Source: Jiangella alba
GTDB lineage: Bacteria > Actinomycetota > Actinomycetes > Jiangellales > Jiangellaceae
Direction of reading: 5' to 3'
DNA length: 64,000 nt
Assembly (NCBI RefSeq): GCF_900106035.1
Contig: NZ_FNUC01000004.1
Span: 2,418,001-2,482,000, forward strand
In this document: positions 44,829 to 53,869 of the stretch, in pieces
Layout of the letters: each line of letters begins with the position of its first letter
How positions within the stretch are numbered: the stretch's first letter is position 1
Notes under the pieces: generated by a model
Seen by the model: only the letters and a program-made list of their open reading frames with translations
Databases searched by the model: none
Told to the model about the DNA's origin: nothing
Position numbers and translations under genes: made by a program

Positions 44829-46522
44829 GCCGCACCCTCCTCGCGGGCGACCAGCGCCCGGTACCGCGGCTCGGCCAGCAGCGACGCGTGCGTGCCGGTC
44901 GCGACGACGGCGCCGTCGTCGACCAGCACCACGTGGTCGGCGTGGTCGAGCAGGATCGGGCTGGTCGCGAACACGACGGTGGTCCGGCCGGCCCGCGCGG
45001 CGGCCAGCCGGGCGGCGATTCGGGCCTCGGTGTGCGCGTCGACGGCGCTGGTCGGCTCGACCAGCACGAGCACGTCCGGGTCGGCCAGCACGGCGCGGGC
45101 CAGCCGCAGCCGCTGCAGCTGGCCGCCGGAGAACTCCTTGCCGCCCGCCGCCACGACGGTGTCCAGCCCGCCGGGCAGCGCCTCGAGGACGTCGGCGGCC
45201 GACGCGACCTCCACCGCGGCCAGCACCCGCGCGTCGTCGTCGGCCCCGTCGACCGCCAACTCCGCCCGCAACGAGCCCGCGAACAGCCGCGCCTCGTTGC
45301 CGGACACCAGGATCCGCCGCCGCACCTCCGCGACCTCCACGCGGCCCAGCGGCACCCCGCCGTACGTCGCCTCGGACGCCGTGTACCGGCCCAGCCGGTC
45401 GGCCAGCACCGCCGCGTGGCCCGGCGCCGCGCACACGACCGCCGTGAACCGTCCGCCCGCGGCGACCAGCCCGGACGCCGGGTCCACCAGGTCCCCGCCC
45501 GCCGGCGCCGCCGAGCCGCCGGCCTCGATCTCCGGCCGCAGCGCCAGCAGCGTCACCACCCGCCGCGCCGCCACGTACGCCTTCATGAACGCGCTCGCCC
45601 CGATGCTCAGCCGCCGCACCGGCGTCGCCAGGAACACCGCGTAGCCGTAGAACGCGACCAGCTGGCCGCCGGTGAGGTCGCCGGCCAGCACCTGCCGGGC
45701 GCCGAGGAACACGATCAGCGCGACCAGCAGGCCGGGCAGCAGCATGCGGGCCGCCTCCAGGGCGGCCTCGGCGCGGGCGAGGTGCACGCCGGCCCGCCGG
45801 ACCCGCTGCGACTCCGCGTCGTAGCGCCGTCCGAACAGCTCCTCGCCGCCGATGCCGCGCAGCACCCGCAGCCCGCCGACGATGTCGACGGCCTGCGCGG
45901 TGAGCTCCGCCTGCAGCGAGCGCAGCCGGGCCTGGCGGTCGTGCAGCGGGCGCAGCAGCAGCGCGACCGCCCACACCATGAGCGGCACGCCGGCCAGCAC
46001 GACCAGCCCGAGCCGCCACGACGTCGCCAGCATGATGGCCGCGACCACGACGATGGAGGCGGCCGAGCCGATGGTCCGCGAGCTGAAGTCCAGCGCCCGC
46101 CCGATCTGCGTGACGTCGGCGACGCCCACGCTGAGCACCTCGCCCGCCGACGTCTTCCGCGGCAGCGTCGCGCCGAGCCGTGCCGCGTGCCGCGTCACCA
46201 GCTGCAACGTCCGGTACCGGGCGCCGAGCGCGTTGGTCAGCGCGCACCGGTCCTGCAGGATGCCGGTGGCCGCCTGGAGCACGCCGAGCGCCAGCACCAC
46301 GCCAGCCCACAGCAGCAGGTCGCCGCGGTCGCGTCCGGTCAGCCCGTCGTCGATGGCCCGCCCGACGGCGTACGGCATCAGCGCCTGCGCGGTCGGCCAG
46401 ACGATGCCGTAGAACGCGCCGAGCAGGACGACGCCGAGCTGGGCGCGGGCCAGCCAGAGCAGATAGCGGCCGGGGGTGAGGCGGCTCGGTTCGCCGGGAT
46501 CGGGATCGGGAAAGCGCCGCAC
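44825..46522 (-). CDS. Heterodimeric ABC exporter, half with degenerate Walker A
   Basis: 565 aa: six membrane helices, then an ATPase-like domain with an intact signature (EFSGGQLQRLRLARAVL). The Walker A site is replaced by CAAPGHAAVLAD, lacking the GK(S/T), and Walker B reads VLVLVEPTSAVD without its Asp. This half cannot bind ATP normally but supplies the signature to its partner. The start is uncertain; GTG 46522 is preferred because TAGGGT lies about 10 nt upstream. A far-upstream TTG (46561) would only add a Cys/Ala/Arg-rich tail. Confidence 0.85.
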   Translation of the reverse strand: MRRFPDPDPGEPSRLTPGRYLLWLARAQLGVVLLGAFYGIVWPTAQALMPYAVGRAIDDGLTGRDRGDLLLWAGVVLALGVLQAATGILQDRCALTNALGARYRTLQLVTRHAARLGATLPRKTSAGEVLSVGVADVTQIGRALDFSSRTIGSAASIVVVAAIMLATSWRLGLVVLAGVPLMVWAVALLLRPLHDRQARLRSLQAELTAQAVDIVGGLRVLRGIGGEELFGRRYDAESQRVRRAGVHLARAEAALEAARMLLPGLLVALIVFLGARQVLAGDLTGGQLVAFYGYAVFLATPVRRLSIGASAFMKAYVAARRVVTLLALRPEIEAGGSAAPAGGDLVDPASGLVAAGGRFTAVVCAAPGHAAVLADRLGRYTASEATYGGVPLGRVEVAEVRRRILVSGNEARLFAGSLRAELAVDGADDDARVLAAVEVASAADVLEALPGGLDTVVAAGGKEFSGGQLQRLRLARAVLADPDVLVLVEPTSAVDAHTEARIAARLAAARAGRTTVVFATSPILLDHADHVVLVDDGAVVATGTHASLLAEPRYRALVAREEGAA

Positions 46523-46582
46523 GAGACATCGGACCCTAGCGGCCGCCGCGCACGGCGGCAACGCGATTTCCGGCCCGCCCCC

Positions 46583-46611
46583 TTGACCGCTCGCTCACCG
46601 GCGTCGACCAT
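46583..46611 (+). promoter_or_regulatory. Promoter of the KTSC gene
   Basis: TTGACC (46583-46588) and GACCAT (46606-46611) are separated by 17 nt, and the -10 ends 7 nt before the ATG. This is the clearest complete -35/-10 pair of the leaderless type in the window. Confidence 0.65.
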
Positions 46612-46618
46612 CGACGCG

Positions 46619-46843
46619 ATGGGCAGGATCAGACGCTGGCCGGTGTCGTCGTCCGCGGTGCGCTCCGTCGGCTACGACCCGCAGACGTGGACGCTCGAGG
46701 TCGAGTTCGACTCCGGCGCCATCTACCGCTACCTCGACGTCGAACCCCTGGACGTCGAGGCGATGTTCGCGGCCGACAGCCTGGGCGCGTACCTCAACGA
46801 GGAGATCAAGCCGCACTACGAGGCCGTGCAGGTCGAGCAGTAG
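46619..46843 (+). CDS. KTSC-domain protein
   Basis: 74 aa. The whole protein is one KTSC domain: PVSSSAVRSVGYDPQTWTLEVEFDSG, then IYRYLDVEP and an end with YLNEEIKPHYE. The function is unknown; this domain is often found alone or fused to RNA-binding or ligase domains. It ends 1 nt from the convergent kinase gene. Confidence 0.85.
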   Translation: MGRIRRWPVSSSAVRSVGYDPQTWTLEVEFDSGAIYRYLDVEPLDVEAMFAADSLGAYLNEEIKPHYEAVQVEQ

Positions 46844-46844
46844 C

Positions 46845-47369
46845 TCACGCCTGGCCGAGCGTCCGCTGCACCAGCCGCGCGACTTCCTCGACGTCGACGC
46901 GACCCGTGGTGTCCACCCGGACGGTAGGTCCCACGCCGAGCGGCTCGGCCCGCGCCGCCCACTCGTCCCAGGCGTGTTCCAGCCGCTGCTGGTCGTCGTG
47001 CACCGGATGGCGGCGCCGGGCCGCGTAGCGCCGCCGCGCGATGTCGGGCGGTACGTCACACCAGACCTCGACCATCGCGTTCGCGGCGCATCGGCCCAGA
47101 CCGGTCCGGACGTAGCCGAGGTCGCGCGGCCGGAACCACCAGGACTCGACGACGACCAGGCCGGGCAGCGCGGCCGCGATACTCCACGCGGCCTCCATGG
47201 CGACCGGCCCCAGGGCCGAAGCCGGGGCAGCGCCGACGACGTCGGCCAGGGCCTCCTTGATGGCGTCCTTCGACAGCAGGGGAGCGGTCAGTGCGGGAGC
47301 GAGCTGCGTGGCCAGCGTGGTCTTGCCCGCGCCGGGCAGCCCGTTCACCAGGACGAGGTAGTCGGCCAC
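46845..47369 (-). CDS. Small P-loop kinase
   Basis: 174 aa. Walker A GLPGAGKTT (residues 9-17), a DAIKEAL segment after LLSKD, and a lid-like Arg cluster (RRRYAARRRHP) suggest a small-molecule or zeta-toxin-like phosphotransferase. The acidic residue in VVVESWWF is near the expected catalytic position. The substrate is unknown. GTG 47369 has GACCAT ending 6 nt upstream. No antitoxin gene is adjacent. Confidence 0.75.
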   Translation of the reverse strand: MADYLVLVNGLPGAGKTTLATQLAPALTAPLLSKDAIKEALADVVGAAPASALGPVAMEAAWSIAAALPGLVVVESWWFRPRDLGYVRTGLGRCAANAMVEVWCDVPPDIARRRYAARRRHPVHDDQQRLEHAWDEWAARAEPLGVGPTVRVDTTGRVDVEEVARLVQRTLGQA

Positions 47370-47404
47370 CGGGGCATGGTCGCAGACCGGAGCCGGCCGG
47401 TGCG

Positions 47405-48313
47405 TCAGGGCGACGGGGTGAGGGGTTCCAGGGCCGCGAGGCCGGACGCGACCAGCGGGGACGGGGGAGCGGACTGCGGCGGCGTGGCCCGGAAGGCGCT
47501 CGGCGCGAGGCCGTAGACGGCGCGGAAGCGGCGGGAGAAGTGGTAGGCGTCGGCGAAGCCGCACTGGACCGCGATGGCCTGCAGCGACAGGTTGCTCATC
47601 CACAGCAGCGGCTCGGCCCGGGCCAGTCGCAGCCGCTCCAGCGCGGCCACCGGCCCGAGCCCGAACCGGCGCTGGAACGCCCGGCACAGCGTCGACACCG
47701 ACACCCCGGCGGCGGCCGCCAGCCGGTCCAGGCCGACCGGCCGGGCGACGCCGTCGGACCAGGCGGAGCGGACGGCGGACATGGCGGCCACGATCGGCGA
47801 CGGCAGCCCGCCGGAGGCGTCGTCCGCGGCCGCCGGCAGCGGCGCGAGGAACGTCAGCACCAGCAGCCGCAGCGTCTCGGCGGCCTGTTCGCGCCAGCCC
47901 GGCGGGCAGCCGGCGCCCAGCCAGAGCAGGTACTGGCACAGCGCGCCCATCGGGTCCGGCCGGCCGCCGAGGTCGCGCACGATCGGCCACGACGCGCCAA
48001 GGCTGGCCGTCCCGGCCAGCGTGAAGTGCACGTACGCGTGCCGCGTCGGCCGCCGCGGGTCCCACCGGAACGTGTCGCGCATGCCCGGCCGCACCAGCAG
48101 CAGCGTCCCCGGCGTGAGCGGCACCGTGAGGTCGTCCCAGTGCCAGGTCGCGCTGCCGGACAGCAGCCAGACGAACTCGTAGGTGCGGGCGTCGCGCGGG
48201 CCGAACGTGGAGCCTGGCGGGTAGTCGGCGACGGCGGGCCCGAGGCGGGGGACCAGCCCCACCTCGAACCCGCCGGCGAGCGCGGCGTGGGCGGCGTCAG
48301 CGGTCACAGCCAC
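47405..48313 (-). CDS. AraC-family transcriptional regulator
   Basis: 302 aa. N-terminal cupin-type sensing domain (TYEFVWLLSGSATWHWDDL, TPGTLLLVRPGMRDTF) and a C-terminal pair of helix-turn-helix motifs (LDRLAAAAGVSVSTLCRAFQRRFG; LSLQAIAVQCGFADAYHFSRRFRAVYG). Such regulators answer sugars. The start (GTG 48313 or GTG 48307) overlaps the 3' end of the PhyH gene, so the two are co-transcribed. The divergent LacI-led cluster begins 1 kb away, and it may be a second regulator of that pathway. Confidence 0.9.
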   Translation of the reverse strand: MAVTADAAHAALAGGFEVGLVPRLGPAVADYPPGSTFGPRDARTYEFVWLLSGSATWHWDDLTVPLTPGTLLLVRPGMRDTFRWDPRRPTRHAYVHFTLAGTASLGASWPIVRDLGGRPDPMGALCQYLLWLGAGCPPGWREQAAETLRLLVLTFLAPLPAAADDASGGLPSPIVAAMSAVRSAWSDGVARPVGLDRLAAAAGVSVSTLCRAFQRRFGLGPVAALERLRLARAEPLLWMSNLSLQAIAVQCGFADAYHFSRRFRAVYGLAPSAFRATPPQSAPPSPLVASGLAALEPLTPSP

Positions 48314-49166
48314 CGTCGCGGTCGGGCCGGATCCGCGGCTGGCGCAGCTGCTCGATCCCCTTGTAGGCGTACGGGTCGCGCCCGGCGACGAGGACGACGT
48401 CGCGGAAGTCGGCCTGCGCCATGTTCTGGCCCTCGTGCGGCAGCGCCCACGGCAGCAGCGACTCGGCGCTCATGTAGTGGTTGGCCAGCGCGCGCCGGTA
48501 GCCGTGCCGCCCGCTGTTCGGCAGCGACTTGTGCAGCAGGTAGCCGTTGAACAGCAGCACCGACCCGGCGGTCAGCTCGACCGGCACGGCGTCGTCGTCG
48601 GTCCAGGGGAAGTCGAAGGACTCGACGGTGCAGTCGTAGCGCGGGTCGTCGTGCTCGCGGTTGGGGTAGATGACGCCGTCGCGGTGCGAGCCGGGCAGCA
48701 CCCAGAGGCAGCCGTTCTCGACGGTGGCGTCGTCGAGCGCGATCCACGCGGCGGTGAGCGAGCGGTCGCGGGTCGGGATGAACATCTCGTCCTGGTGCCA
48801 GGCCTGGCCCGGCTTCCCCTCGGCCTTGACGAACAACATCGACTGCATCGCCTTGACGTTCGGGCCGACGATCCGGGTCAGCGCCTCGACGACGGCGGGA
48901 TGGCGCATCGTGTCGAGCATCAGCGACGACAGCTTGTGCGGGTAGTGGACGCAGAGGAACCGGCGGATCACCTCGTCGTCGGACTCGTCCGGCGACGACG
49001 CGACGGCGCCGTCGATGGCGCCGAGCTCGCCGCGGCAGATCCGGGCGGTCTCGGCGAGCAGCGCGGCCACTTCGGCGCTGTTCAGGGCGTCTTTCAGGAC
49101 GACGAACCCGTCCTCGGCGTAGCTGTTCTCCAGCGTGGTCGACGGGGTGTCCGGTGCGATGGTCAT
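48297..49166 (-). CDS. Phytanoyl-CoA dioxygenase-family Fe(II)/2-oxoglutarate oxygenase
   Basis: 289 aa. Iron ligands H124 and D126 (AWHQDEMF) and the distal H212 (LLHKSLP) fit the PhyH facial triad; R224/R225 (GYRRAL) would bind 2-oxoglutarate. GGAGAGA precedes ATG 49166. Such enzymes hydroxylate small molecules, sugars' aglycones or lipids. The gene is divergent from the LacI-led transport cluster and shares its regulatory region, so it probably acts in the same pathway. The substrate is unknown. Confidence 0.88.
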   Translation of the reverse strand: MTIAPDTPSTTLENSYAEDGFVVLKDALNSAEVAALLAETARICRGELGAIDGAVASSPDESDDEVIRRFLCVHYPHKLSSLMLDTMRHPAVVEALTRIVGPNVKAMQSMLFVKAEGKPGQAWHQDEMFIPTRDRSLTAAWIALDDATVENGCLWVLPGSHRDGVIYPNREHDDPRYDCTVESFDFPWTDDDAVPVELTAGSVLLFNGYLLHKSLPNSGRHGYRRALANHYMSAESLLPWALPHEGQNMAQADFRDVVLVAGRDPYAYKGIEQLRQPRIRPDRDGGCDR

Positions 49167-49294
49167 GGCTCTCTCCACGGGCGACGAGGCGGGCGGTCGA
49201 GCCCAGCGTGCCGTCGCGCACGTCGTCGAGGCCATGGCTCCACCGCGCTGCCTGATGGCGAATCCTGTCACAGCGAGCCGGCAGTCGCCACGTC

Positions 49295-49349
49295 TTGACG
49301 GTTCCGGAAAAGTGCGCGTAGTGTCATCGACACATTTCCTAATACGTAT
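49295..49349 (+). promoter_or_regulatory. Promoter and candidate operators of the LacI-led operon
   Basis: TTGACG (49295-49300) and TAGTGT (49319-49324) are 18 nt apart, a strong promoter. The inverted repeat GTGTC-ATC-GACAC (49321-49333) overlaps the -10 and start point, and a palindrome ATACGTAT (49342-49349) follows 8 nt later. Both are placed well for autoregulation by the LacI protein. Confidence 0.65.
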
Positions 49350-49366
49350 GAAGTGGAGATCCGAAC

Positions 49367-50443
49367 GTGCCACCCCAGGGGCGACGACGCCGGCCGACGC
49401 AGGTCGACATCGCGCGCCGCGCCGGCGTCTCGCAGGCCACCGTCTCGCTGGTCATCAGCGGCGGTGCGGCCAGCGACCAGATCGCCGAGACGACGCGGCA
49501 GGCCGTGCTCGCCGCCGCCGCCGAGCTGGGCTACTCGGCCAACGTGGCGGCGCGCAGCCTCAAGGGCGGGCGCAACCACCTGCTCGGGCTGTACACGTTC
49601 GAGCCGGTGTTCCCCACCGACCAGCGCGACTTCTACTACCCGTTCCTGCTCGGCGTCGAGGAGGAGACCGCGGCCCAGGGCTACGACCTGCTGCTGTTCA
49701 GCTCGGTCAGCTCGGGAGCCGACCGGTCCATCTACGCCGGCGGCGCGAACCGGCTCAAGCTCGCCGACGGTTGCGTCCTGCTCGGCCGCAACGTCCGTCG
49801 CGAAGAGCTGAACGCGCTGGTCCAGGAGGACTTCCCGTTCGTCTTCATCGGCCGCCGCGAGGTCGACGAAGGCGAGGTCAGCTACGTCGGGGCCGACTAC
49901 GTCGCCGCCACCAGTGCGATGGTCGCCGAACTGCACCGGCAGGGCCACGAGCGCATCCTCTACCTGCGCGCCATCGAGGACACCGAGCCCACCCGCGACC
50001 GCGAGCGGGGCTACCGCGAGGGCCTGGCCGCCGCCGGCCTCGAGGTGGACGAGCGGCTGATCCAGGGCCTGGCCGACCCCGCCGACCTGTCCGCCGAGCA
50101 CGTCCTGCACTGGATCGGCAGCTACGGCGTCACCGCCATCCTGGTCGAGCCGACCGAGGACAACCGGCTGATCGACGCGCTGACGGCGATGACCGACAGC
50201 GAGCGGGTGCGCTTCCCTGAGGACTGCTCGATCGCCCTGCTCGGTGAGCCGCCGTCGTGGACGCCGGAGCTGCGCGACTGGACCCGGTTCTCGCTGCCGC
50301 GCGCCGACATGGGCCGCGCCGCCGTGGGCATGCTGGTCGGCCTGCTCGGTGACGCGCAGCCGGCGGCGCGGCAGGTCACCATCCCGTGCACGTTCGTCCC
50401 CGGCGACTCCATCGGCCCCGCGCCACGGGACGGCGCGGCATGA
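49367..50443 (+). CDS. LacI-family transcriptional regulator
   Basis: 358 aa. N-terminal LacI helix-turn-helix and hinge (TQVDIARRAGVSQATVSLVISGG, TTRQAVLAAAAELGYSANVAARSLKGG) and a periplasmic-binding-protein-like sensor domain. GGAGAT lies about 7 nt before GTG 49367. It leads an operon with an ABC importer and catabolic enzymes, and its stop overlaps the first permease (ATGA). It probably represses the cluster until the substrate is present. Confidence 0.93.
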   Translation: MPPQGRRRRPTQVDIARRAGVSQATVSLVISGGAASDQIAETTRQAVLAAAAELGYSANVAARSLKGGRNHLLGLYTFEPVFPTDQRDFYYPFLLGVEEETAAQGYDLLLFSSVSSGADRSIYAGGANRLKLADGCVLLGRNVRREELNALVQEDFPFVFIGRREVDEGEVSYVGADYVAATSAMVAELHRQGHERILYLRAIEDTEPTRDRERGYREGLAAAGLEVDERLIQGLADPADLSAEHVLHWIGSYGVTAILVEPTEDNRLIDALTAMTDSERVRFPEDCSIALLGEPPSWTPELRDWTRFSLPRADMGRAAVGMLVGLLGDAQPAARQVTIPCTFVPGDSIGPAPRDGAA

Positions 50444-51369
50444 TCAAGATCGTCCTCCGCCGCCTGCTCATCGGCCTCTTCGTGATGTGGGGCGCCGCCT
50501 CGCTGATCTTCGTCATCGTCCGCGTCGCGCCGGGCGACCCCGCCACCGTCATGCTCGGACCGGACGCCGACCCCGAGCAGATCGCCCGGCTGCACGAGAC
50601 GCTCGGCCTGGACCGGCCGATGTTCGCGCAGTACCTGAGCTTCCTCGGCGACGCGGCCCGGCTCGACTTCGGCGACTCGCACCGGCTCGGCCGGCCGGCG
50701 ATGGAGGCGGTGTTCGACCGGCTCCCGGCCACGATCGAGCTGACCCTCGCGGCCACGGCGATCGCCGTCGTCGTCGGCCTGACGCTGGGCCTGGTGGCCG
50801 GCGGCCGGCCGGGCGGCGTGGTCGACCGCGTCGTGTCGGCGGCGACCATCGCGCTGCAGTCGTTCCCGACGTTCTGGGTCGGCATCATGCTGATCCTGGT
50901 GTTCGCGCTCGGGCTGCGGCTGCTGCCCAGCGCCGGTGTCGGCACGCCACAGCACATGGTGCTGCCGGCGATCACGCTGGCGCTGCCGTTCACGGCCATC
51001 GTCGCCCGGCTGACCCGCAGCTCCGTCGCCGAGTCGATGCGCGAGCCGTACGTGCAGACCGCCCGGTCCAAGGGGCTGACGGAGCCGCAGGTGCTGCTCG
51101 GGCACGCCCTGCGCAACTCGCTGATCCCGGTCGTGACGGTGGTCGGCCTGCAGATGGGCGCACTGATGGGCGGCGCCGTCATCGTCGAGAACGTGTTCGC
51201 CTGGCCCGGACTCGGGTCGCTGGTCGTCGACGCCGTCGCCAACCGCGACTACGCCGTCGTCCAGGCCGTGACGCTGCTGATCGCGGGCATCGTCATGGTG
51301 CTCAACCTGGTCGCGGACCTGCTGTACACCCAGCTCGATCCGCGCATCCGCATGGAGGGGGCGTCGTGA
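50440..51369 (+). CDS. Peptide/nickel-type ABC permease (DppB/OppB)
   Basis: 309 aa, six membrane helices. DppB landmarks: LRRLLIGLFVMWGAASLIFVI, VRVAPGDPA, the EAA-type loop (YVQTARSKGLTEPQVLLGHALRNSLIPVV) and the C-terminal LGSLVVDAVANRDYAVVQ. ATG overlaps the lacI stop. Though this family is named for peptides, many actinobacterial members import oligosaccharides or glycosides; given the enzymes here that is likely. Confidence 0.92.
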   Translation: MIKIVLRRLLIGLFVMWGAASLIFVIVRVAPGDPATVMLGPDADPEQIARLHETLGLDRPMFAQYLSFLGDAARLDFGDSHRLGRPAMEAVFDRLPATIELTLAATAIAVVVGLTLGLVAGGRPGGVVDRVVSAATIALQSFPTFWVGIMLILVFALGLRLLPSAGVGTPQHMVLPAITLALPFTAIVARLTRSSVAESMREPYVQTARSKGLTEPQVLLGHALRNSLIPVVTVVGLQMGALMGGAVIVENVFAWPGLGSLVVDAVANRDYAVVQAVTLLIAGIVMVLNLVADLLYTQLDPRIRMEGAS

Positions 51370-52244
51370 CCGCCGCCGTCACCCTGGACACCTCGATCGC
51401 CACCACCCGGCGCCGCCGCGGCGGCTGGCTGGGCAAGATCCCGTACGTCGTCATCGGGCTGTACGTGCTGGTCGGGCTCGTGGGGCCGCTGCTCCTGGAC
51501 TACGACCCCGTCCACACGCCGCTGGAGGACCGGCTGCTGTCGCCGGGCTCGACGACGGCCGACGGCGGCACGGCGTGGCTCGGCACCGACGATCTCGGCC
51601 GCGACGTGCTGGCCCAGATCGTCTACGGCGCCCGCACGTCGGTGCTCATCGGTGTCGCGACGGTGGGCATCGCGAGCGTCGTCGGGCTGCTGCTCGGCGC
51701 CGTCGCCGGGTACGCCCGCGGCTGGCTGGACGCCGTCCTGGCCCGCATCTTCGACGTGCTGCTGGCGTTCCCCGCCATCCTGCTCGCCATCGTCATCGCC
51801 GGGGCGTTCCAGCGCAGCGTCCTGCTGGTGGTGGTCGCGCTGTCGGCCACCGCGTGGATCTCGTTCGCCCGGGTCACCCGCAGCGTGGCCCTGTCGCTGC
51901 GGGAGCGGGCCTGGGTCGACGCGGCCCGCGTGCTCGGCGTGCCGCAGCGCGCCATCCTGTGGCGGCACATCCTCCCGTTCACCGCCGGGCCGATCGTCGC
52001 GCTGGCGACGCTGGAGTTCGCGCTGGTGGTGCTGGCCGAGGCGGGTCTGAGCTTCCTCGGCATCGGGCTGCCCGCGTCGACGGTGTCGTGGGGGCAGACC
52101 ATCGCGAACGGCAAGGCCTATCTCGAGACGGCGTGGTGGATCTCCACCCTCCCCGGCATCGCGCTGTCGCTGTTGATCATCAACGTCGGGATCCTCGGCG
52201 ACCAGCTGACCGCCCGGTACGGGCGCGGCCGCCGCGACGCCTAG
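51366..52244 (+). CDS. Peptide/nickel-type ABC permease (DppC/OppC)
   Basis: 292 aa. DppC landmarks: cytoplasmic N-terminus (RRRRGGWLGK), WLGTDDLGRDVLAQIVYGARTS, the EAA loop (WVDAARVLGVPQRAILWRHILP) and LGIGLPASTVSWGQTI. GTG 51366 overlaps the preceding stop. It pairs with the DppB-like protein. About 80 bp separate it from the binding-protein gene. Confidence 0.92.
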   Translation: MTAAVTLDTSIATTRRRRGGWLGKIPYVVIGLYVLVGLVGPLLLDYDPVHTPLEDRLLSPGSTTADGGTAWLGTDDLGRDVLAQIVYGARTSVLIGVATVGIASVVGLLLGAVAGYARGWLDAVLARIFDVLLAFPAILLAIVIAGAFQRSVLLVVVALSATAWISFARVTRSVALSLRERAWVDAARVLGVPQRAILWRHILPFTAGPIVALATLEFALVVLAEAGLSFLGIGLPASTVSWGQTIANGKAYLETAWWISTLPGIALSLLIINVGILGDQLTARYGRGRRDA

Positions 52245-52324
52245 CTCCCAGAGCCGACCGCGAGGTCCCAAGCGGCGGCGAGTCCCACAAGCGAATAGAA
52301 GACCAGCCACGAAGGAGCCATCCC

Positions 52325-53869
52325 ATGACCCGATTCAGGGGCCGCCGTCTCGCGACGACCGTCGCCGCGGCCGCCGCGCTGCTGCTCGCGGCCTGCTCGA
52401 CGACCTCCGGCGGCGGTGACGACACCTCCGACGCGGGCGACTCCGGCGAGGCGACCGGCGGCGACGTCGTCGCGGCCGGCACGTACCCGATCGAGAGCCT
52501 CGACCCGCACGGCGCCCAGGGCGCCTCGACCGGCACCCAGTTCGCCGGCCAGGCGGTCTTCAGCCGGCTGCTCCGCCCGTCGGCCGACGGCTCGCTGGTC
52601 GGCGACCTCGCCGCGGAGTGGACGGCGAACGCCGACGTCACGCAGTGGACGTTCACCCTGCGCGACGACGCCACGTTCAGCGACGGCGAGCCGGTCACGG
52701 CCGAGGACGTCGTGGCGTCGTTCGACCGGATGATCGCGCTGGACGGCCCCAACGCCGGCAACTTCCCCGAGTACACGATGACCGCCGCGTCGGACACCGA
52801 GGTGACCATCACGTCGCCGGCGCCCGACGCCGCCGTCCCGGGCAAGCTGCTGATCTTCTACGTCATCCCGGCCGGCGTCGCGCCCGACGACACCGCGTTC
52901 TTCACCGCACCCGTCGGCTCCGGCCCGTTCACCGTCGGCGCGTTCACCCCGGGCGACTCGCTCGAGCTGGTGCCGAACGAGAGCTACTGGGGCGACGTGC
53001 CGCAGGTCGACACCGTCACCGTCCGGAACATCCCGGAGCTGTCGGCGCGCCTGACCGCGCTGCGCACCGGCGAGGTCGACGTCGTCTGGGGCATCCCCGA
53101 CGACCAGCTGGGCGCGCTGCAGGGCGAGGACACCCTCACGGTCGAGACCGTGCAGAGCACCGCCGTCTACACGATGTGGTTCAACTCCTCGATCCCGGCG
53201 CTGACGACGCCGGAGGTGCGGCGGGCGCTGTGGCAGGCGGTCGACTTCGAGACGATCATCTCGACGCTCTACCCGGAGACCGGGGCACTCGCCGACGCGC
53301 CGGTGTCGCCGCTGGTGCTCGGCTACTCGCCGCAGGAGCCGGTCGGCCACGACCCCGAGGCGGCCCAGGCGGCGCTGACGGCGGCCGGCTTCGACTTCTC
53401 GCAGACGCTGCGGCTGCAGTTCGCCAACGCCGAGTTCCGCCCGTTCATCCAGGCCGTCGTGTCCGACCTCGCCGAGATCGGCGTCACCGTCGAGCCGCTG
53501 GAGAAGGAGCAAGCCGTCTTCACCGAGGACCTGCTGGCGCTGAACTGGGACGTCAACTTCCAGCAGCTGGCCACCCCGACGTACGACGCGGCCAGCAACC
53601 TCGGCCGCCTCTACACCTGCGCGGCCGGCCGCAACGGCTACTGCAACCCGGAGCTGGACGCGCTGCTCGCCGCCGCCAGCGCCACCAGCGACGAGGCCGA
53701 GCGGACCGACCTCTACGGCCAGGCCAGTGAGATCATCTGGCGCGACGCGGTCGGCATGTACCCGATGGCGGTCAGCCTGGCCTACGCCTGGAACAGCGAC
53801 CTCGAGGGCTTCACCCCCGACCCGAGCGGCCTGCCCGACTTCTCGACGGTGACGGTCTCGGGCTCGTGA
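52325..53869 (+). CDS. ABC substrate-binding lipoprotein (SBP_bac_5 type)
   Basis: 514 aa. Signal peptide with lipobox LLLAACS and an acidic linker (GGGDDTSDAGDSGEATGG), then family-5 binding-protein landmarks: WTFTLRDDATFSDGEPVTAEDVV, GSGPFTVGAF, VDVVWGIPDDQL and the late SLAYAWNSDLEGFTPDP. GAAGGAG is positioned before the ATG. It captures the importer's substrate outside the cell. The short distance to the first enzyme genes suggests a glycoside or oligosaccharide. Confidence 0.92.
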   Translation: MTRFRGRRLATTVAAAAALLLAACSTTSGGGDDTSDAGDSGEATGGDVVAAGTYPIESLDPHGAQGASTGTQFAGQAVFSRLLRPSADGSLVGDLAAEWTANADVTQWTFTLRDDATFSDGEPVTAEDVVASFDRMIALDGPNAGNFPEYTMTAASDTEVTITSPAPDAAVPGKLLIFYVIPAGVAPDDTAFFTAPVGSGPFTVGAFTPGDSLELVPNESYWGDVPQVDTVTVRNIPELSARLTALRTGEVDVVWGIPDDQLGALQGEDTLTVETVQSTAVYTMWFNSSIPALTTPEVRRALWQAVDFETIISTLYPETGALADAPVSPLVLGYSPQEPVGHDPEAAQAALTAAGFDFSQTLRLQFANAEFRPFIQAVVSDLAEIGVTVEPLEKEQAVFTEDLLALNWDVNFQQLATPTYDAASNLGRLYTCAAGRNGYCNPELDALLAAASATSDEAERTDLYGQASEIIWRDAVGMYPMAVSLAYAWNSDLEGFTPDPSGLPDFSTVTVSGS

